From Hydractinia symbiolongicarpus (taxonomy: Eukaryota > Cnidaria > Hydrozoa > Anthoathecata > Hydractiniidae), in NCBI RefSeq assembly GCF_029227915.1, contig NC_079886.1:21614501-21678500 (forward strand): a stretch of DNA of 64,000 nucleotides, written 5' to 3'. How positions within the stretch are numbered: position 1 is the stretch's first letter; each line of letters begins with the position of its first letter. Shown here one piece after another: positions 41,228 through 51,982 of this stretch. A program made the position numbers and the translations under genes. The notes under the pieces were generated by a model, which saw only the letters and a program-made list of their open reading frames with translations, did not search any database and had not been told where the DNA came from.

Positions 41228-43680
41228 CTCATTTTAAATAATGTTTTAATGAACTTTCCCCCAAAAAAGATGTTTTTATCTTTGGAGATTTAAACTGTAA
41301 CATGATTTCAAAATATGCCCTTTCCTCCAAGATAAAGGAATTATGTTCCATTTTTTTCCTAAAACAACATAATACGGAGCCAACACGTGTTACAGAAAAT
41401 AGCAGCACTCTTATTGACTTGATTCGTTCTAACAGTTCTTGTATTTCTAAAACTGGTGTCATGGCTTTAGGCATCAGTGATCACAATTTAGTTTTGATGA
41501 TTAGAAAATTTGAAATGCCAAATTTAAACCTAAAACTATCAAGGTTCGCAGCTACAAGAACATCAGTGGAAATATTTTTTTAAAGGACTTCACGAATTCG
41601 GACTGGTCATTTTTTAATAATTATGGTGGCTTTAATATGAAGTTTGTGAGAAACCGAATAAAAATATTAAAACAGTGACTGACAAACATGCCCCTTTCAA
41701 AAACACATAGATTTTCCGGCCGTGTTGAGGCATGGGTCACTGTTCAATTAATAATAGCCCATTCTCGACCCCAGAGCTCTTTAAGATAAACCTTGAAAAT
41801 TTCGAGGTTTTAATCTCAAAGAGCTCTAGGAACGGGAATTATAATAACCATGAAAAAAACGTCTTAAAACAGAAGCATCGAAAAAAACCATCATAGACTG
41901 GGAAGCTTTCAAACAAAAAAGAAACCGGGTAACAGGACTCAAAAATCGACTCAAAAACGAGTACTAAAATGACGTTTTGCAGGCCTTTCAAAAACGGCCA
42001 AAACAACTTTGGAAAACACTAAAAAAGCTGGTTCCTAATAAGTCAGACAATACTACCTCAATAAAACGAATAGTATAAAACAATGGTACCAAAAAGTCTC
42101 TTTCAAAAGAAATTTCAATTTTCTTCTGGCACTACTAATGTTAATCCAGCTGTTAGCAGAGACGATTTTCGGTTTTGAGATCAGGAGTGTTGGTGCTAAA
42201 CTAGTTTCAAAGTTTTCTTTTAGCACTACTAACGGAAATCCACCTGTAAGCAGACACGATTTTTAGTGGGTTCGAAAAAATAATTAGTTTACTAAAACTT
42301 TATAAGGCTATATGCTTGTACGGAATTGGCAGGTTCGTCAGTTTCAAGTATCTATAGATCAAGTCTTTTCAACAAATCTTCTTTTTGGTTATGAATGTTG
42401 GACTAAAAGAGCCTCGCTAAGACTAAAAGAGCTTCGCCTATTTTTAAAAGTGGCATAAAACAGATCCTACAAATTATCGGCCTATTCTACCAATTCCTAT
42501 AAAAAATTTTAAAAGTTAGTGCATGAGCAAATTTCTCATTTTATTTCTGAGCACAACTTCCTAAATGACAGAGAGTCCGGATTTCGAAAACTCTTTTCCA
42601 CAGAAACTGCAGTAGTCGATGCCTCTGATTTTATTCTTACTGAGCTCGACCAACATAACTTTATTTGTGCTGTGCTCATTGAACTCTTAAAAAGGCTTTT
42701 GACATTATGGATCATAAAAAATTAGATGCTACTTTTGATTGCTCCGAGACCTACTTAACAGGTGCAATGCGGCTGGCTCTTGTGAACGACTCCAGATCAG
42801 ATCTGCTTCGTGAAGACGCTTTCGGGGTGCCGCAGAGACCTGTGTTGAGCCCCCTGCTTTTTCTTTTGTATATTGATGACTCAAAATCTGTCATCAATTC
42901 AAATTACTACCATCTATATGCAGATGATACAATAATTAATTCGTCTCATAAAAACTTAGATACCCTTGCTCATAGACGACCTATGGCTGAATAATAACAA
43001 AATGACTATACAGACAAAACTGAAACAATCTTTTTCGGTAACCACAGTTAGTTAAAAAAAATTTGAGAACAAAACTATCAAGTATATGGGTATTCCTTTG
43101 AAAAGGAGGGAAAATTAAATATCTCGGGGTACTATTTGATCAAAAAATGCAATGATAACAGACAAAAATAGAAAAGTACTAATTCAATAGTCTAAAATTA
43201 GAACCATTGCATCTTGTTTAACTCCTCACACCAAAAACTTGTCATGATCTCATTGCTTCTGATTACATGTGCTCAAAACTTCTTTCTTGCAAAAAACTGC
43301 CACAATCACGAAACAAAAGGAGCTTCAAAAAACAGGTTCACACATCTCTTGGTCAACACGGAATAGTCAAAAAGGCCTTCCCGTTTAAAGCTGGAAAGGT
43401 GTGGAATAATCTTCCAGACTAAGTGACCTGTTATGGAAGTCTGCTTTCTTTCAAGACATAATGGAGATCACTTTATACTTTTTGTTTATAATTCTTTTTC
43501 TTCTAATTCTTTTATAAAATATGTTACTATATTTGATGGAGCTAAGGCGGTCTAAGATTTATCATTTTTGTTTTTGTTTTTCGTTTCAGTGGCCCTCAGT
43601 AGAAACAATCCACTAACTATAGGGTTTTGGGATTTCTGGGCTAGTCACTTTGAATATTTATAATTATTATTATAATGCTT
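41228..43680 (+). mobile_element. LINE C: 5'-truncated relative of LINE B
   Basis: Similarity to LINE B starts at about 41229 inside the endonuclease region (ctcattttaaataatg) and continues through GISDHNLV, RT fragments (42519-42994: FISEHNFLNDRESGF, LYADDTI), to the shared 3' end (cagtagaaacaatccactaa ... atttataattattatt). It has many more stops and deletions than LINE B, so it is older or less constrained. It contains a palindromic MITE at 41760-41838 and a local duplication near 42120-42265. Confidence 0.85.
41760..41838. mobile_element. Short palindromic MITE inside LINE C
   Basis: The left arm attctcgaccccagagctct, with tttaagataaaccttgaaa, is opposed by the inverse arm tttcgaggttttaatctcaa followed by agagctctaggaacggg. 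LINE B lacks it at the matching place. Flanks aataatagcc and tataataacc may be a diverged target duplication. I recall similar CCCAGAGCTC palindromes as abundant short repeats in cnidarian genomes. Confidence 0.65.
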
Positions 43681-44918
43681 TGTGGAAATTATGCAGTATC
43701 GAAGGAGGCCTGACCATGGTTGGGACCCCTAGGTTGGCTAAAACATACTTAAATTCTGAAATATTGCGCAAGAAAACCTTCACAAAATGCAGGAGATTGC
43801 ATATAGAGATATAAAAACGGCATATTTTATGTACCATATATTTTTAAAATAAGCAATAGTAACATCGAAGCAAAATAAAGATAATGCAGAGGAAGGTTAT
43901 AGTATATGACAACTACCTGTCCCCGTTTGTAAATATTTCCGAATACTCGCTTTCTGGGGGGAGGGGGGGGGGGGGGCTATAGCCTAAAAAAAGAGGCAGC
44001 CTTCTTCTCTTCGGTTTTCTCTTTTCAGTGATCAACAACTTGTCTCTGTGATACATCACATGATAAAAATTGGGACTAAAGATAAAATATATGAAATATT
44101 ACGGCTGCGTAACAGCGCTGGTGTAAGCACAAATATAAGAAATGGACCCCTATTTTCTTGTTTGGCGGGTTATTTATTTTTTTTAGTAAATTTTAGCGTA
44201 ACGCCAGGTTTAACACAATGCATGAGCCATAACAAAGTGACCAGTGATTTTTGTGCCGTGGACTTACATAGGCACTCCTCACACAAGTGTATTATAATAT
44301 AGGATATCTTCCATTTTAAAGATTTCGCCCGCGTGTGTAATGCTAGTGGCATCGGAAATTAAGAAGAGCCCTGAGAACGAGGTTGATCATCTCAACCCCT
44401 TGTTAAGATACGGCTAAATGAAGAGTAACACACCCTAATTAATAAATTTCCACACGACTATCCAACTTCAATTATGATCCGTAGTACACTTAGAGGACAA
44501 GCAAACAACAAAAAATCTCAAAATCGCCCCGGGGGGTCGTTCAAACCAGTCCGTTAAACGTAAACACTCTCCCACCGATGTACATATGCTATGATCATTA
44601 GCATCCGCTAAGAGCAAGCAAACAAAGAAAAAACCTAAATAACTGGTGACGAGAGGTTGGTCGTTTATAAACAAACCAGTCAGGCTATCCAAGTACCTTA
44701 CACTCTCTTCCACACGACACGATGTACTGTTCACCCCCGTGTGACGTTTTTAAATTATTTATTTACGTTTTTCCTAAATCCAGTGAACTCTCGCCTACAT
44801 CAAGCAACGTGTATTCTTTTCAAAACAAGAGAAATCTCAGCCGTCGTGCTTTTCTTGGAGAGAATTGAGAAGAGGACAAGAAGTGTGGAAGCTTTAATGC
44901 AATTTGCCTTTTGCGACA
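43681..44918. other. Non-coding stretch with G run and imperfect duplication
   Basis: Contains a G-rich run (43956-43976) and an imperfect duplication in 44495-44700 (aagcaaacaacaaaaaatct and aagcaaacaaagaaaaaacc, each followed by caaaccagtc). No gene was recognised. Confidence 0.5.
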
Positions 44919-44937
44919 TTGAGATAACGGAGTGTAT

Positions 44938-45025
44938 ATTCTGCCGGTACCGGCGGAAATAGTAACACGCGTTAGTCGGACGGTACCGGCTGGTTAAGGA
45001 AGAAAATTATTCTGCCGGCAGTAAA
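44938..45025. repeat. Left subterminal palindromes of the MULE
   Basis: tattctgccggtaccggcgg (from 44938), a second cggtaccggc near 44981-44990, and tattctgccggcagtaaa near 45008-45025. They mirror the array at the right end and are candidate transposase-binding sites. Confidence 0.75.
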
Positions 45026-45070
45026 TTTCCCGCCAAATCGCGTACTTAACATCATTCAGACATAATCGTA

Positions 45071-46418
45071 ATGGCGGATGATGTTGATGGTGCATTTACT
45101 GTTGGTGAAAAGTTTGCGAGCTATAAGGATTTATGTAATAAATTAGAACGTTTTAAAGCATCACACTTCGTAGATTTATGGATTAGAGATTCTCGGACAA
45201 TAAAAGCTTCTCAAGGGAGAGTAAAGAAAACACTAAATCCTGAGTTAAAATATTATGAGCTAAAACTGTCTTGTGTTCATGGTGGTCGTAAATTTCACTC
45301 AGAAAGTTCAGGAAAACGCTCCTCGCAGTAAGTAGATATCAATAAGTTATTTATTTCTAGCTTTTTATTGAAAATAATTTCTGCATAGTATTAGTTTAGC
45401 AAGCTCTGTTCCTCTGTGTTCACCTAGCCTAGCTAGCTACTGTTCTTTTTTCTTTATTGCAGAACACTGAAGAATAACTGCCCATTTAGTATCAAGATTA
45501 GGGCATCTGCAGATGGCCAAACTTTAGAAGTAAAAGATATAGTTGATAAACATAATCATGAACTCAACCAGGTAACTGCTAGCTACACACAGTGGTACAA
45601 TTTTTATGATAAACATCATTTACCTTTATGACGTTTCGCCACCCTGTTGTGGCGTATTTCAGAGATTAAACATTGCTGTACACTGACAATTACATATAAA
45701 TGACTACTATATAATAAATACAATAAAATATTGAAACCTAATAATATAATAATAATAATATAATAGTAACAATAATAAAGTGTTCAGTCATATATAACTT
45801 AAGACGTAAAAATAATGTACAAAGTCAACTTAAAAATTGTTATGTTCGAAGGTATAGTTTAACGGAAAAACGGCATGGCTCTTGCCTTGCAGTTGCGGGT
45901 TCAATTCCTGCTGCCTTCATTTATTATCTGTATATACATAATAAAATTAAAAGTAATCTTTTTAATATAAATTTGTATAAATGAAAACGAAAGTGTAGAC
46001 GAAGATGCGTTTCGAAGGATGGTCGAACAGGATCTTCCAAATTGCATAAGTGACGAATCATTCGATATAAAACTAATTAGGAGATTTTGCCTAAAAGAAA
46101 CTTATGGTAAGCTGTGCAAATACATAAAAGATGCAGTTGAATCACGGAAAGAAAGTTTGTGTGGAAATTGTAAAGCAGAGTTGGTCGAACCACGTTCTTG
46201 TACAAGGTGCTTAGTCAGATACCACGACATTTGTTTTAATAGCACAGATGGAAATATTTGCTTTAGTTGTGAGAAATTTTTGAAAAAACGTAAGTTTTTT
46301 TACAAAAGTTTATAATACAGAAATCTATAATTATTTTGTCATTACATTCTCAAAATAATGTTACCATATTCCATTAGGAAAAGAGGAGATGGAAAAAGCA
46401 ATTGAAGAAGGTATATAG
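45071..46418 (+). pseudogene. ZSWIM3-like MULE transposase remnant: DNA-binding head plus PHD-like tail
   Basis: Exon 1 (45071-45327) and exon 2 (45463-45571) join in phase and encode MADDVDGAFTVGEKFASYKD through RDSRTIKASQGR, CVHGGRKF, NNCPFSIKIRAS and DKHNHEL: the FAR1/WRKY-GCM1-like zinc finger (C, C, HxH) at the head of ZSWIM3-type MULE transposases. The MULE DDE core and SWIM finger that should follow are absent; about 400 non-coding bases lie there instead. Then about 45984-46289 encodes EDAFRRMVEQDLPNCIS and a C4HC3 finger (CGNC, CTRC, H..C, CFSC), the PHD-like tail of such proteins. A last exon, 46379-46418, ends KEEMEKAIEEGI-stop or splices on at AAG/GTATAT. The start of the third exon is uncertain. 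Confidence 0.65.
45848..45918 (+). tRNA. tRNA-like sequence, probably a pseudogene
   Basis: Folds as a cloverleaf on paper: acceptor GAAGGTA against TGCCTTC, D arm GTTT-AACGGAA-AAAC, T arm GCGGG-TTCAATT-CCTGC. The anticodon arm is irregular (GCATG against CTTGC with a T-T mismatch and an 8-base loop GCTCTTGC), so no anticodon can be trusted. The D arm resembles Gly-type tRNAs. It sits in the gap left by the missing transposase core and could be a SINE head. Confidence 0.4.
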
Positions 46419-46547
46419 CCGGCATCATATTTTTTTGCCACTTAACTCGCTTTAATTTTTTATTATTAGTCACTTCTGCTTCTTAGAACAACGTGAAAAA
46501 AAAAACTAGAAAGGTGGTTTTGTCATTGGCGGCTGCTGTTAAGAAAA

Positions 46548-46850
46548 ATGGCACATGACGGAAGTTTGATGGATATTGTGCAAGAGTCAAGTGATCCTGA
46601 TAACAATAAATTACTTGCGATTTGTAAGTACGAAGGGAAAAAGTACGCCCACGCGCTGGAAGAATTATTCAACACATTTCCGAAATTCGAAAAGGAGTAT
46701 AAGTTATATGCCAATGATGAAACTGAACCAAAGGAAAAAATTTTACATTTTGTCCATCACGGTTATAAGGAGAGCTTTGACATTGGTAAAACTACCTGTG
46801 CTAGATTAGAACATATTGTTATGCGACTCGTCAATGCGTATAAGTCATGA
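46548..46850 (+). CDS. Unassigned 100-residue protein carried by the MULE
   Basis: A complete ATG-to-stop frame starting MAHDGSLMDIVQESS and ending HIVMRLVNAYKS. It is acidic, rich in Lys/Glu, with a central KYAHALEELFNTFPKFEKEY stretch that should be helical and a C-terminal FDIGKTTCARLEHIVMRL helix. No membrane segment, no signal peptide, no metal-finger pattern (two cysteines only). I do not recognise the family. It lies inside the element, 130 bases after the transposase remnant and in the same orientation, with no stop or frameshift although the neighbouring gene is gutted. It could be an accessory protein, a captured host exon, or the displaced C-terminal part of the transposase ORF. 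Confidence 0.5.
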   Translation: MAHDGSLMDIVQESSDPDNNKLLAICKYEGKKYAHALEELFNTFPKFEKEYKLYANDETEPKEKILHFVHHGYKESFDIGKTTCARLEHIVMRLVNAYKS

Positions 46851-47163
46851 ACCGGTAACACGACTGATGTATTTTTATTTTTGTTCTAATTAACTTACTT
46901 GTGTTGGTTCAAGAACTTTCATTTTGTAAAAATTCAGAAAGTTTGGTATATGGAGATCTTTATCTTTATATACTGCAATTTTAATAGTACAGTTTTTAGT
47001 AGTGTTTGGTACACTTTACACGTTTTTTTTGTCTCCGTCATGTCGTGGAATAAAACCGGAGTTTTGTTTGCTTTGAGTTTTTTTGTATTTTTGCCACGAT
47101 TATGTACTATATTTACTTTTTGCAAAATAATACCTTTTTGGTGTATTTATCGTGATTTCCGTT

Positions 47164-47349
47164 ATTACTGCCGGCAGACTAATATCTCTCTTTATTCTGC
47201 CGGTAGTTGATTACTGCCGGCAGAATTAATAGCCCCCTTTATTCTGCCGGTAGTTACTGCCGGCAGACTATCTCTCTTTATTCTGCCGGTAGTTGGTTAC
47301 TGCCGGCAGAATAAACACCCCTACTTATTCTGCCGGTACCGGCAGAATA
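47164..47349. repeat. Right subterminal palindrome array of the MULE
   Basis: Four units of about 42-46 bases, each pairing ttactgccggcaga with tattctgccggtagt (starts near 47165, 47211, 47253, 47297), followed by a perfect 24-bp palindrome at 47326-47349 centred on CCGGTACCGG. Spacing and repetition suggest multiple protein-binding sites near the element end. Confidence 0.9.
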
Positions 47350-47367
47350 TCCACGTCCTTGAGATAA

Positions 47368-47784
47368 AGCCACATGATATAGCTCAATGAATTTTTTTTG
47401 CAATTATATTTAAGCTTGCTACCACCAAAGGCAAGGAGTTTCTTAGCTTTTTAGCTATCTAAACTTAAGACTCTGCTCTTCTGGCTGACATTGGTTGATT
47501 CTGGTTCATTAGATGTTGTTTGTGTGGATGAGTAAAAATAAAGGACTGTAGTGTAGCAAAAAATCTTTCCCCCAAACTAGCTTTCCCCCAACCCAACTTT
47601 AGACGAGACTAGCCTGTCAAAAGACAGGTTGACTTGTTTGCAGTTGGGATGGCCCATCTATTAACAGGCCCTTGGAAAAATGAATGTAAATTGGTCTTAA
47701 GTTTATAGAGGCCCAACTACTAACAAAATAATGGGGCAAATGCAACTTTATACAAAGAAAAGACTGACTGCCCTGAAAGATCAG
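47368..47784. other. Short non-coding stretch
   Basis: Between the MULE and LINE D. No gene or clear repeat seen. Confidence 0.45.
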
Positions 47785-50270
47785 CTAGTAAGTAAGTAAG
47801 TAAGTAAGTAAATACATTTATTTGTTAAGTTAGATTACAAAAAATAAACTTTTTTAAAAAAAATAAATTGTCTAGAGTATAAATAATGCAATAATCTAAC
47901 CTAACAGGAGAGCTAGTCAAATAGATAAATCTAATCAAGAACTAGCCCCCCTGTCAACAAAAAAAAAATAAGATAGACATATATATATATATATACGTAG
48001 TAGAAATAAATTAGACAAAACAAACAAAAAAAAAACACAAGAAAAACAAACAAAAAATCAATAAATGAAATAAGATAAACAAAAATTAAACAAAATTAAA
48101 TAAAAAAATATAGCTATATATATACAAAAAATAAATAACTAATTAAACTTAAATTTAAATTTAAGTGTAGCAAATAAATTATTAGTTTATATATATTCCT
48201 TATAAGTATTTACTTAACAATTGATTTGTAATTATTTTTTTGCACTGGTTTTTGGATAGTGATGACAGCTTTTCATCACTGTGTTGGTTATTAATTGTAT
48301 TCCAGCAACAAATTGATTGATATTTTATACTATAAATTCCATACCAAGTGGTACTAACATTTGGAAGTATTAGGTTATTGTTTGATGCATTTCTAGTATT
48401 ATGGGTATGAGTATTTGTAACCAGAGTGAAAATGCCTTGCAGAGGTTTAGGCAAATTTTTATGATAATGATCATACGCAAATAAAAAGTCTTTCAGCTTA
48501 ATTGTGTCAGGAAAAGTAAGTATTTTGGATTTATTAAATAATAGAGAAGTAGGGCTGTTTGCAGGTTTGAAGTTCATAATTTTAATTGCTTTATTTTGAA
48601 GGGAGATAATTCTATTCAGGTAGGTGCTTTTGTTATGTCCCCATATTTGACATCCATAAGTTAGATGTGATGAGAAGATAGCATGATATATATTAGTTAA
48701 AATATTAAAGGAAACATAGTGTCTTATTTTAGATAATATCCCAATGGATCTGGATAGTTTTACTTTAAGATTATCTATGTGTATATGCCATTTTAAATGT
48801 TTGTCCAGAGTGATCCCTAAATATTTAATAGATTCAGAAGGTAAAATTTTATGGCCATTGATTTTTATTTTGATATCATAGTCAATAGATTTGTTTGGAT
48901 GGGTAAAAAGGATGATTTCTGTTTTACTAGCATTTAGGGATATTTTGTTGGCCCCAAGCCAGTTGCAAAGGAATCTTAGATCAAAGTTTAATTGCTTCCT
49001 TATTGATTTTAAATTATCACTAATTGTCAGTAAGTTAGTATCATCTGCAAAATGGTGGACTGTTGAGTATTTAATTGCATTGTTTAGATCATTAATATAA
49101 ATTAGAAATAGTAAAGGTCCAAGTACAGACCCTTGGGGTACTCCTATTGTTATATTTTGGACATTTGAATCAAAACCATTTATTGAAACATATTGTTTTC
49201 TGCTACTAAGGTATGATCTGAACCAGGAGTTAGATAGTCCTCTAATTCCATAATTCCATAATCATAAGTTTTTTTAAAAGGATAGTATGATCAACAGTGT
49301 CAAATGCCTTTTGCAGGTCAATGAATGTTCCACATGCAAAGTTGTTGAAATCTAAAGTTTCTCTTATTTTCTCTGTAATACTGAAGAGTGCATTATTAGT
49401 GGAATGATTTTGTCGAAAACCAAATTGTAGATCATAAATACAATTGTGATAGTCTAAAAAATTGTATAATCTGGAGTGCATGAGTTTTTCAAAAATTTTA
49501 TTAATATTAGAGAGGAGTGATATTGGGCGGTAATTGTTACATTCTAGACTAGATCCTTTATTTTTATATATAGGTATAATTTTTGCAATTTTTAAGTTAT
49601 CTGGATAGATGCCAGTCGAAAATGATAGATTTATTATCTCGCATAGGGGTGTTGATACATTGAATTTAATAAGTTTAAAAATATTGCTGGGTATACTAAA
49701 AGGTCCGTTTGTTTTATTTTCATTTAAAGAAGATATCAGTGGTATTATTTCATTTTCAGTAGTAGGATTGATAAAAAAAGAATTGTGATTTGCGTCATTA
49801 AGGTAATTATGGAATGGTTTATTAGAAGGTGAAATTTTATTTTGAAGTTTTACTCCTACTCTATATATATCAACAGGATTATTGTTAATTTTATTGTTAA
49901 TTTTTAGGCTAGTAGGAACAGTGGATTTCATTTTGGATATGCTAATAATGGTTTTGATTCCGTCCCAAGTTTTTCTAATGTTATTCGAGTTTTCAAAAAA
50001 ATATTTTTGATAATGTTGTTTTTTACTTTTTCTGATCAAATCAACAATTAAATTTCTGTATTGTTTATAATTATTGTGTAACATATTTTTATAATTATCA
50101 TTCTTTCTGTAATTTATGAATTTTTTCAGTAATTTATCTCTTATAGTGATAGATTTACATATTCCTTTTGTAATCCATGGTTTAGATTGTTGCTTGTATT
50201 GTTTTTTTGACATCTTCTTTAAAGGTATATGCTTATCTAATAATTGGCTAAGCCTCCCAAATTATGTAAT
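47785..50270 (-). mobile_element. LINE D: 5'-truncated non-LTR retrotransposon, well preserved
   Basis: The minus-strand ORF from 50213 begins MSKKQYKQQSKPWITKGICK and runs through NYRPISLLSNINKIFEKLMH and GTFIDLQKAFDTVDHTILL to 49242. A frameshift beside a duplicated attccata phrase (about 49242-49262) moves it to another frame, which then reads IGVPQGSVLGPLLFLIYIND, an intact HFADDT active site (RT box at 49041-49054 on the plus strand), SIKYLGITLDKHLKWH and on to the stop at 48200. By my reading there is no other disruption. The 3' end is a (TTAC)n tail at 47785-47811. The endonuclease domain is absent, so it was truncated on insertion. It belongs to a different family from LINEs A and B. 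Confidence 0.87.
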
Positions 50271-51982
50271 AGGTCAAATTGGAATAATTCCATCATAGAT
50301 TATCTTGAAATGTAAACATAAATAGGTTGCAGAATAGCTAGCTTGCTATCTAGCTATGTACATATAACATTACACTGAGCTGAGTGTTATATCTTGATAT
50401 CTCAGTCAAAATTATATAGCTTGTCCATATGCACAGAACAAACCAGTTAAAAACATCTCTAATAATGCTACAAGCAAGTCTCTACCTACTTGGAAAAATG
50501 CATTTTGCAAGTTGGTCCTGGGCTGTCAATTGACAGTGCAACATGTGAAAAGAGGGCCACCGTGTCTGAAGATGGTCCATTCCCTCTATAGACAGGCCAT
50601 GTTCTAAGTTCGGTCAAAATAGTCCCACCCTGTCTGACTGAGAGAATGGATTGGACATGGGTATTTTAATGAGTTTTGTTATTATGTTTTGAACTATCAG
50701 ATCTAAACTTAAATTCCTAACAAATCTTTCTTGGTCTACCTCTAACCTTTGCCCTCTGAATTGGTGTGTTATGTTAAATTTTTTTATGAAAAATCCTACA
50801 TCATCCTGAATAAGAAAGCTAATTTATTGTTGGTTTACGCGAAAAAAATATTTTACACAAAAATATTAACCTATAACGTTGTGTTAATGGATTTGTGCAA
50901 GTATGGAGTTTTAAGAACTGTAAGCTATTTGTTAAAACCATAAAATTAAATTATTTTCAGAAAAGAATTTTGATTAGTATATACCTTGCAATGTAGGGTG
51001 TTGAATTAAATACAGTCACTTGGTTTATCTAAAAATCTATCACATGGGTAGGGTATTGAATTGAACACTAGGTATAAATCTATCACATGAAATATGTTGG
51101 GTATGTTATGCCACCATCACTTACTAAAACAAAGGAAAAGAAAAAAATAGACTACAAATCCTTATATTGTATCAAAAAAGAGGTGCAGGATAATATACTC
51201 CTGAAGGCATAAAACAGCAGGTAATAGACCTGCTCTATCGGTTTTGCAAGGAGATGTTCTGTTAGGCAAACTTTTATTGAGCCTCTGCTTTAACAATTGT
51301 CTTTAACAATTGTCTTAATAAGTACACCAACAGGTGTGCTACACATCACACACCTTCAATGCTAATTTTGTGCAAATTTATAAAAATAAATTTGCTTTAT
51401 AGAGACAATTATTTTTGCAATACAAGACTGGTTCAACCTTTTTAATTTTTCTCAAGTATTTAAACCACACAAAACACTTTAGTTTAAACTGTAGGATGTT
51501 TTAAAATGTTGTTAAAAAATAAAAAGCAGAATGTAACAAATCTTTTATAAGCAAATGGATGCAGGAAGATGCTCCTTGAGCCGAAAAAGCAGCAGCCAAT
51601 TTCATGCAAGTGGGTTATGTGTTCTTGTTACTGTGTCTTGTTTCAAAATATCTCTTTCTTTAAGTCAAGTTAACAGAAGAATCATAAGAAATTAAAATAG
51701 TTTTCTTTCTGTTTTAATCAAAATTCATTAAGTGATTCATCCACATATAGCATTTTTTGCCTTGTCCTTTCATTTTGTAGCAGTTCCAATAAAACAGCAA
51801 TTGTTTTGCAGCTGTCTTCACCCTCTGATGCGTTTTGTCAGAGAAAAATTATAATGTGTTTTTCTGTATCATCTGTCAAGATTTTATTTGATTGTTGAAG
51901 TTGACAAATGGAATATGTAAGAAATGTACATTATTTTAAAAAAATAGGGAATAAATAATGATTGGTTGGTTATATCCTTGCA
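50271..51982. other. Non-coding stretch upstream of the NEK10-like gene
   Basis: No exon recognised. ctttaacaattgt is doubled near 51290-51315. The promoter of the NEK10-like gene should be in the right-hand part. Confidence 0.45.

Larger units (their letters stand above)
44928..47358 (+). mobile_element. Mutator-like (MULE) DNA transposon, internally deleted, 2.43 kb
   Basis: TTGAGATAA flanks both ends (44919-44927 and 47359-47367), a perfect 9-bp target duplication. The ends are inverted: the left is cggagtgtatattctgccgg and the inverse of the right is ggacgtggatattctgccgg, both followed by taccggc. Inside are a two-domain remnant of a ZSWIM3-like MULE transposase (45071-46418) and a separate 100-codon ORF (46548-46850). 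Both ends carry palindromes of the CCGGTACCGG/GCCGGC type. The 9-bp duplication, the ends and the zinc-finger content point to the Mutator superfamily. The catalytic core is missing, so movement would need a transposase from elsewhere. Confidence 0.82.

Noticed and set aside
44465-44962. Two open frames of 88 and 101 codons
   Set aside because: They lie over an imperfect duplication next to the MULE border and resemble no family.
46019-46315. Treating the PHD-like frame as a stand-alone gene
   Set aside because: Its frame is open upstream of the first ATG, and its content matches the tail of ZSWIM3-type transposases inside the same element.
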